Part shown: positions 23,228-26,994 of the stretch, one piece after another | Layout: each line of letters begins with the position of its first letter | Numbering within the stretch: the stretch's first letter is position 1 | Virus record (IMG/VR): IMGVR_UViG_3300017717_000057 | Span: 1-26,994 of that record | DNA from: a virus | Reading direction: 5' to 3' (one strand) | DNA: 26,994 bases | Notes under the pieces: generated by a model | The model's input: only the letters and a program-made list of their open reading frames with translations | Told to the model about the DNA's origin: nothing | Database searches by the model: none | Position numbers and translations under genes: made by a program

Positions 23228-23390
23228 TGATATCATACTAGCTGGTATCGAGGACAAGGTAAACTCCATGCCTTGCCTCGAACTACTTAACTATTGTGAT
23301 GAAGTAGGTATCAAGACAACTAATATTCCAATGGAAGTATTAATGGATTTAGTTATTGAAGACCTAACTGAAAGAGCAATGCAACCATAA
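23199..23390 (+). CDS. Hypothetical protein (about 60 aa)
   Basis: A short acidic helical protein (INDIILAGIEDKVNSMPCLE, PMEVLMDLVIEDLTERAMQP). It overlaps the previous gene by 29 nt if the first ATG is used. The ATG pair at 23208 and 23211 is better placed behind GGAAG, so the real start is probably one of these. No family recognised. Confidence 0.55.
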   Translation: MEVMMSHPINDIILAGIEDKVNSMPCLELLNYCDEVGIKTTNIPMEVLMDLVIEDLTERAMQP

Positions 23391-23391
23391 C

Positions 23392-23418
23392 AAAAAAGGG
23401 GAGGTGCAGAGCCTCCCC
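23392..23418 (-). terminator. Intrinsic terminator pointing leftward (minus strand)
   Basis: Stem GGGGAGG (23398-23404) with CCTCCCC (23412-23418), 7-nt loop. Read on the minus strand it is followed at once by TTTTTT (23397-23392), a canonical rho-independent terminator. On the plus strand it is followed by AGTTTG, so it should not stop the operon it lies in. Confidence 0.7.
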
Positions 23419-23436
23419 AGTTTGAAGGATACTATA

Positions 23437-23826
23437 ATGAAAAAACTTTCGTCAGTTCAAGTTCGTATACTTGCAACAATAAAACTATACCACGATAAGT
23501 CAAACCCTAAACCTCCAAGAATAACAAATAGAATTATTCAGAAGGAACTACCTGATATCAGGCAAGGAACCATTAGCACAACACTACACTCACTTGAATC
23601 TAAGTATGGATTCATCGTAGCTGTAAGAGTGCATGACCATGAGCGAGTGTTGTACCCAAAGAGCAAGGCTGGTACAATCAAGAAATATTTTATTACCGCA
23701 TTGGGTACAAAAACAATCAACAGGTACTTGTACCAAGAGGCAAAGCGTAGTAGACCTAGACTCTATGAAAAGTTATTTGGAACAACTAACAGTTCAATCA
23801 GAGAATCAGAAGGTCAGTTTGCGTGA
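23437..23826 (+). CDS. Winged-helix DNA-binding protein (129 aa)
   Basis: ATG 23437 is chosen because AAGGA lies 8 nt upstream; an in-frame GTG at 23404 falls in the terminator hairpin loop. The first ~75 residues look like a winged HTH of the MarR/PadR style: SSVQVRILATIKLYHDKSN, ITNRIIQKELPDIRQGTIS (recognition-helix region), TTLHSLESKYGFIVAVR (wing). A basic C-terminus follows (QEAKRSRPRLYEKLFG). Probably a phage transcription regulator. Its tail overlaps the next HTH ORF by 62 nt. Confidence 0.65.
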   Translation: MKKLSSVQVRILATIKLYHDKSNPKPPRITNRIIQKELPDIRQGTISTTLHSLESKYGFIVAVRVHDHERVLYPKSKAGTIKKYFITALGTKTINRYLYQEAKRSRPRLYEKLFGTTNSSIRESEGQFA

Positions 23827-23956
23827 TGCATTTTACTGGGCTGGTCTATCGAAGACCACCTACTATCGACAACTGAAAGGCACAGAGCTACGCTATGCAA
23901 CTGCTATCAAGATTGAACACGCTATTGACCGACTTGCGACGCTCAAAAAAAAGTAG
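23765..23956 (+). CDS. Small Cro-like HTH protein (63 aa)
   Basis: Starts MKSYLEQLTVQSENQKVSLR and continues with DAFYWAGLSKTTYYRQLKGT and a closing ATAIKIEHAIDRLATLKKK. Residues ~17-55 match the XRE/Cro-type helix-turn-helix (AFYWAGLSKTTYYRQLKG as the HTH core). No clear ribosome site; the gene begins inside the preceding wHTH gene. It ends in CTC-A8-G-TAG. Loss of one A from that run would join it in frame to the zinc-ribbon ORF that follows. Confidence 0.65.
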   Translation: MKSYLEQLTVQSENQKVSLRDAFYWAGLSKTTYYRQLKGTELRYATAIKIEHAIDRLATLKKK

Positions 23957-24125
23957 TGGTGAAGAGGTAAGAACACCTCGTATCTGTGATGCGTGTGGAA
24001 ACCAGACGCTATACTTTGTAGTCTTTCTATATAGAAGCAGTCTTATCTGTATGAAGTGCTACGAGGAGGATACATGGTTAGCAAAAGTAAAGCAAAAGGA
24101 AGCTACCACGAAAGGTGGTTTCTAA
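23895..24125 (+). CDS. Zinc-ribbon ORF, start uncertain
   Basis: Up to 76 aa. The conserved part begins at about residue 28: PRICDACGNQTLYFVVFLYR, then SSLICMKCYEEDTWLAKVKQ. The CxxC...CxxC arrangement (CDAC and CMKC) is a zinc-ribbon knuckle pair. The only in-frame ATG (23895) is inside the HTH gene with no ribosome site, and the stretch before the ribbon is an out-of-frame reading of that gene. It is therefore probably translated as a fusion with the HTH protein or by an unusual start (TTG codons exist at 23928 and 23937). Confidence 0.5.
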   Translation: MQLLSRLNTLLTDLRRSKKSSGEEVRTPRICDACGNQTLYFVVFLYRSSLICMKCYEEDTWLAKVKQKEATTKGGF

Positions 24126-24406
24126 AACTATTCAATAGTCTAGGAATAAAAACAAAGAAGCAACCACTATCGGGCAGTCTAGGTGGTGAATACAAAGCGG
24201 ACTTGACTATCGAGATTGATGGTCAGGTTCTCTTTGTAGAAGTAAAGTATCGAGACAAGAGTTCTTTTCCAAACGTATTCAATCTACTAGAGGATAGAGA
24301 CATGGCAGTCTGCAAGCGTAAGACTGGCGACCCTCGATATTGTGTAATAATTAGTGACCGAGTATGGGAATCAACATTTAAAAAATTAATAAGTAAGGAG
24401 AACTAA
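24074..24406 (+). CDS. Holliday-junction-resolvase-like nuclease
   Basis: A 110-aa protein; ATG 24074 is chosen for its GAGGAGG ribosome site (an in-frame GTG at 24056 has none). It shows a PD-(D/E)xK core: Glu13 in GSYHERWFLKLF, Asp43 in GGEYKADLTIEIDG, and Glu56-x-Lys58 in LFVEVKYRDKSSF. This arrangement, with a basic KTKKQPLSGSLGG segment between, matches archaeal Hjc-like and phage resolvase-type nucleases. It would act on branched DNA in replication or before packaging. VRR-NUC or another small endonuclease is an alternative. The start overlaps the zinc-ribbon ORF and the stop is shared with the next start (TAATG). Confidence 0.75.
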   Translation: MVSKSKAKGSYHERWFLKLFNSLGIKTKKQPLSGSLGGEYKADLTIEIDGQVLFVEVKYRDKSSFPNVFNLLEDRDMAVCKRKTGDPRYCVIISDRVWESTFKKLISKEN

Positions 24407-24891
24407 TGTCTAAAGTCGTATCAATAGGAGAGGGTGGCAACGTCACCACTCTTGTTTCATTTCGCTCACCAACAAAAGCAAACGACCAACTAGTCCGAGA
24501 GCTAAATGCTTTGGGGTCTGTTGATGTTCGCGTGTTGGATGTGAGCTGTACCAAGCTAGCAGATGCTATTGCTGCAAAAGCAAACGTCGAAGCATACCTA
24601 ACACCACACAGACCGGACAGAGTTCGTCAGCTATTCAGTCGCTGGAAGTATCTGTTCCAACGTCCATACGAAACAAGCATGGATGAGTGTAGTGAACGTG
24701 TCGAGATAATGATTGAGAGTCTGATTGATATACCAGCCGACTGCATCATGCATATCTACAACATGTCCATCAAAACATTTCGCATACTTCCACCCTACTC
24801 AGATATATACGGACTAGTAAAACCAGAGCTAGAAAGACGCAGATATTATCTCGATAGGTTTGATTATTTTATTGACCAGTTGCAGAAGTGA
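24406..24891 (+). CDS. Hypothetical protein (161 aa)
   Basis: Start coupled to the resolvase stop (TAATG) with AAGGAG upstream. The N-terminus MSKVVSIGEGGNVTTLVSF is polar; the middle is helical (KLADAIAAKANVEAYLTPHR) and the C-terminus is KPELERRRYYLDRFDYFIDQ. The layout (short conserved helices followed by a Pro-rich turn RILPPYSD and a charged C-terminal helix) recalls small replication-associated phage proteins. I cannot name a family. Confidence 0.7.
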   Translation: MSKVVSIGEGGNVTTLVSFRSPTKANDQLVRELNALGSVDVRVLDVSCTKLADAIAAKANVEAYLTPHRPDRVRQLFSRWKYLFQRPYETSMDECSERVEIMIESLIDIPADCIMHIYNMSIKTFRILPPYSDIYGLVKPELERRRYYLDRFDYFIDQLQK

Positions 24892-24900
24892 TACTACAAT
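24872..24900 (+). promoter_or_regulatory. sigma70-type promoter for recombination cassette
   Basis: TTGACC (24872-24877), 17-nt spacer, TACAAT (24895-24900), each box one mismatch from consensus. It overlaps the end of the 161-aa gene. Transcription would start near 24907 and run through the exonuclease, the 73-aa gene, the annealing protein and the 125-aa gene to the terminator at 26884-26924. Confidence 0.65.
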
Positions 24901-24924
24901 CGCCATATAAATAAGGAGAAAACT

Positions 24925-25755
24925 ATGGATAGACAAGGATTTATCGGTGGCACAGATGCCATCAGAATTATGAATGGAGAGTGGGCAGACCTCTACCAAG
25001 AGAAAGTAGGACTGGTTGAAAGCAAAGACTTGACTGATGTTTTTCCTGTTCAGCTCGGTATATTCACAGAAGAATTTAATCTAAACTGGTGGGTGCAAGC
25101 TCATTCACCTGGCTATACAATGGCTGGCACTCAACGTATTCTTCAACATGAGTTCAGATACGATGATGACTATGTACCCTTCAAAGGTACAGCAGACATG
25201 ATGTGTGTAGACAGCGCAAAGAAAAGCTACATTGTTGAAGCAAAACATACCAATGCTTTTACAAACATGAACGATATAATCGAAAGATACATGCCGCAGA
25301 TACAATTCTATATGCACTTACATAATATACATTGTGAAGAGTACGACTACAAACCAGATGGATGTTACTTATCTGTTATATTTGGCAACAGTAAATGGGA
25401 ATCAAGACATATTGCATACGACCCATTATACTCATACAAAATGCTTGGTAAAATTCAACAGTTTTGGAAACATGTAGTCAAGAAGAAACCTCCTAGTAAT
25501 CGTGATGCGGAGACCCCAGATATCTCAAGCATCGCGATTGATAGGAAGGTTAAGTTAGATATGAATGAGAGTAATGAGTTTATGTCTGATGCTCATGACT
25601 ATGTTGATACACTTGAGTCAGCAAGAAAGAATGAATCAGCTAAGAAAAGACTGATGAGTCACATCCCACCTGATGTATACCAGATGGACTGTGATGTATT
25701 ATCTGTAAACATAACCGACAAAAGAAGAACAATAAAAGTGAAGGAGAAAGCATGA
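24925..25755 (+). CDS. YqaJ / lambda-Exo-type exonuclease
   Basis: A 276-aa nuclease of the RecB-like PD-(D/E)xK superfamily. Features are GGTDA at residues 8-12, the conserved start of YqaJ proteins, then GIFTEEFN (about 45-52) with the conserved Glu. The catalytic core is FKGTADMM (Asp91) followed by YIVEAKHTN (Glu105, Lys107), with a PQIQFYMH motif at 124-131. Lambda-Exo-type enzymes degrade 5' ends of dsDNA to leave 3' single strands for an annealing protein. One is encoded two genes downstream, as in other phage recombination pairs. Ribosome site AAGGAG, 7 nt. The C-terminal ~100 residues are charged and may bind partners. Confidence 0.85.
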   Translation: MDRQGFIGGTDAIRIMNGEWADLYQEKVGLVESKDLTDVFPVQLGIFTEEFNLNWWVQAHSPGYTMAGTQRILQHEFRYDDDYVPFKGTADMMCVDSAKKSYIVEAKHTNAFTNMNDIIERYMPQIQFYMHLHNIHCEEYDYKPDGCYLSVIFGNSKWESRHIAYDPLYSYKMLGKIQQFWKHVVKKKPPSNRDAETPDISSIAIDRKVKLDMNESNEFMSDAHDYVDTLESARKNESAKKRLMSHIPPDVYQMDCDVLSVNITDKRRTIKVKEKA

Positions 25756-25973
25756 GAGGTAAAAGAAACAAAGATAACGAACTATGGTCAGGCAAGTGGC
25801 TTACAATAAACAGAGTTGAAATTCATCAAGATGATGATTTTACTATGATAGTTAAAGACAACGGACATTTTAAGTTACAAGAGTTTGAAAAATTTAAAAT
25901 GCATCCGCAAGATTTAAGAATGATTGCAAAGTTAGCTAGATTAAATGCAGAAAAAGAGAAGGAGAAAGCATGA
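25752..25973 (+). CDS. Hypothetical protein between exonuclease and annealing protein (73 aa)
   Basis: A 73-aa protein overlapping both neighbours by 4 nt (ATGA). It starts MRGKRNKDNELWSGKWLTIN, continues with a beta-rich IHQDDDFTMIVKDNGHFKL, and ends in a Lys/Glu helix. No family recognised. Its place within the recombination cassette suggests an accessory role, which is inference only. Confidence 0.65.
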   Translation: MRGKRNKDNELWSGKWLTINRVEIHQDDDFTMIVKDNGHFKLQEFEKFKMHPQDLRMIAKLARLNAEKEKEKA

Positions 25974-26455
25974 ATACTAAAGACCCTGATTACAAAACAA
26001 CTATGCAGAAGAAGCAGAACATGGATTTGTGGCTAGCACTAGCACCATCTGACATGAAGTATCTTAAGAAGGTTGCGTTTGGTTCGCGTAAGTTTACATC
26101 GATTGACCCACAGTATCAGATAATGAAGATGACTGAGAAGTTTGGACCAGTTGGTGTAGGGTGGGGATACAACGTAGAGTATGACTACCCATCTACAAAC
26201 GATGTAGTTTTGATTGTAGCGAAGGTAAGTATATGGACTACTCTACCTGAAAATATATTTGGTCCAATTGCTGGAAGCAGAACATTCTGGCATAAGGATA
26301 TGAAACGACCAGCAGAAGACGCTGGGAAGATGGCATTGACTGATGCCTTAACTAAAGGTCTGTCTCATCTAGGTTGTGATGCTGATGTGTTTCTCGGTAA
26401 GCACGACAACAAGTACAACGCTGATGATAAAAAGTCAGACTTAAATCCATTCTAA
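25970..26455 (+). CDS. Single-strand annealing protein (Rad52/ERF/Sak-type)
   Basis: A 161-aa protein beginning MNTKDPDYKTTMQKKQNMDL. The core LKKVAFGSRKFTSIDPQYQI and KMTEKFGPVGVGWGYNVEYD is the pattern of phage annealing proteins of the Rad52-like group. The late motif MALTDALTKGLSHLGCDADV-FLG resembles the conserved AxTDALxKALxxLGxxxDVFLG stretch of those proteins. It ends in a flexible acidic tail (DDKKSDLNPF). Its role would be annealing 3' ends made by the exonuclease encoded just upstream. ERF, Sak3 and Rad52 subgroups cannot be told apart by eye. Confidence 0.75.
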   Translation: MNTKDPDYKTTMQKKQNMDLWLALAPSDMKYLKKVAFGSRKFTSIDPQYQIMKMTEKFGPVGVGWGYNVEYDYPSTNDVVLIVAKVSIWTTLPENIFGPIAGSRTFWHKDMKRPAEDAGKMALTDALTKGLSHLGCDADVFLGKHDNKYNADDKKSDLNPF

Positions 26456-26467
26456 TACGGAGGTAAT

Positions 26468-26845
26468 ATGGAATACGATAACACTAATACTGGAGCTATA
26501 TTCAATAGCAAGAGTGACCAGCTAATCCTAGTTGGTACTGGTAGCCTTAACGATGAAGGTGAAACCAAACGCATAGCAATGCTCAAGGATGTAATGCCTG
26601 ATGGTACTACAATAAGAGACATCTATGTGAAGGTAGGTAGGTTGTGGGATAACAAGAGCGATACACCAAACGCACCAACCTTTACTGGTGTAGCGGAAAC
26701 ATCTTCTGGAGAAAAGAGAGTTGCCGCTTGGGTCAAGCAGACAGAGAGAGGTAACATTCTGTCAATGAAAATGACTGAGAAAAATGCAATGTCAGGGGAT
26801 AATGGTGTTGACAATGCAATAGAATCGGATGAAATACCGTTCTAG
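26468..26845 (+). CDS. Small beta-rich protein with SSB-like acidic tail
   Basis: A 125-aa protein with ribosome site GGAGGT 3 nt before ATG. The body is beta-rich (TGAIFNSKSDQLILVGTGSL, DIYVKVGRLWDNKSDTPNAP, ERGNILSMKMTEK). The last residues NAIESDEIPF match the acidic DDIPF tip by which bacterial SSB recruits partner proteins. Last gene before the terminator and next to the annealing protein. A DUF736-like fold is another possibility. ssDNA-binding is an inference; no classic OB-fold signature can be proven. Confidence 0.6.
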   Translation: MEYDNTNTGAIFNSKSDQLILVGTGSLNDEGETKRIAMLKDVMPDGTTIRDIYVKVGRLWDNKSDTPNAPTFTGVAETSSGEKRVAAWVKQTERGNILSMKMTEKNAMSGDNGVDNAIESDEIPF

Positions 26846-26883
26846 GGATATAGTTTTCTCCAAAATAACTTCATCCTAGAACA

Positions 26884-26924
26884 AGCTAGGGGGTCTAATA
26901 CTGCTCAGACCTCCTAGCTTTTTT
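26884..26924 (+). terminator. Strong intrinsic terminator
   Basis: AGCTAGGGGGTCT (26884-26896) pairs with AGACCTCCTAGCT (26907-26919): 13 pairs with one G-U, 10-nt loop, then TTTTTT (26919-26924). It ends the recombination operon 38 nt after the stop codon at 26845. Confidence 0.9.
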
Positions 26925-26938
26925 ACAAGGAGATGACT

Positions 26939-26994
26939 ATGATAGAAAAGATGACCCACACTATCATTCTCATGCTGACTATAGACCTCGAGTC
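26939..26994 (+). CDS. Start of a further rightward gene (cut by window edge)
   Basis: ATG at 26939 with AAGGAG 6 nt upstream, reading MIEKMTHTIILMLTIDLE to the edge. It is open but only 18 codons are visible, so no function can be given. It follows the terminator, so it needs its own promoter or read-through. Confidence 0.55.
   Translation, partial: MIEKMTHTIILMLTIDLE

Overview
The window looks like a large part of a tailed-phage genome with a podovirus (short-tailed, T7-like virion) structural module. Protein style points to an uncultured marine phage, probably of an alphaproteobacterial host. The small lysine-rich proteins, the tail-fibre N-terminus and the gp11/gp12/gp14/gp15/gp16-like series resemble pelagiphages and Mediterranean virome podoviruses. 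That placement rests on remembered family resemblance, not on a search. No integrase, lysis gene, DNA polymerase or RNA polymerase lies inside the window, so a phage polymerase, if there is one, is elsewhere.

Layout: two divergent blocks meet at about 19.63-20.41 kb. Leftward (minus strand) from 19626 to 1 is one long, tightly packed late operon. Its order is a terminase small-subunit-like protein, nine small mostly basic proteins (19.08-16.74 kb), terminase large subunit, a small Gly/Arg-rich protein, portal, a Bbp19-like protein, scaffold, a T7 gp13-like GNAT-fold protein, major capsid, a small head protein, tail tubular proteins A and B, three internal (ejection) proteins, and the N-terminal part of a tail fibre running off the left edge. 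Most junctions are TAATG or ATGA overlaps, so translation is probably coupled.

Rightward (plus strand) from 20410 is the early/middle block. It starts with an unrecognised 257-aa protein, then a hairpin-rich 422-nt gap that may encode a 26-aa membrane microprotein. Next come small unknowns and HTH regulators (21.6-24.1 kb), a Holliday-junction-resolvase-like nuclease, an unknown, and a recombination cassette: YqaJ/lambda-Exo-type exonuclease, small unknown, single-strand annealing protein, and a small protein with an SSB-like acidic DEIPF tail. A strong intrinsic terminator at 26884-26924 closes this cassette, and another gene begins at the right edge. Two good sigma70-type promoters (21911-21939 and 24872-24900, both with 17-nt spacers) suggest that host RNA polymerase transcribes this block.

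The most unusual part is non-coding. Three gaps (19079-19257, 19627-20409, 21184-21605) hold many perfect or near-perfect inverted repeats: a 19-bp arm pair, an 11-bp and a 10-bp perfect stem, compound nested stems, a hairpin motif repeated with a conserved stem and changed loop, and a set of mutually exclusive stems just ahead of the 20410 gene that looks like an attenuator. The rest of the window is densely coding with gaps of only a few bases. Other points worth attention are an A8 run separating an HTH ORF from a zinc-ribbon ORF, an intrinsic terminator pointing against the rightward operon at 23392-23418, and tandem repeats in the 260-aa basic protein and in the tail fibre.
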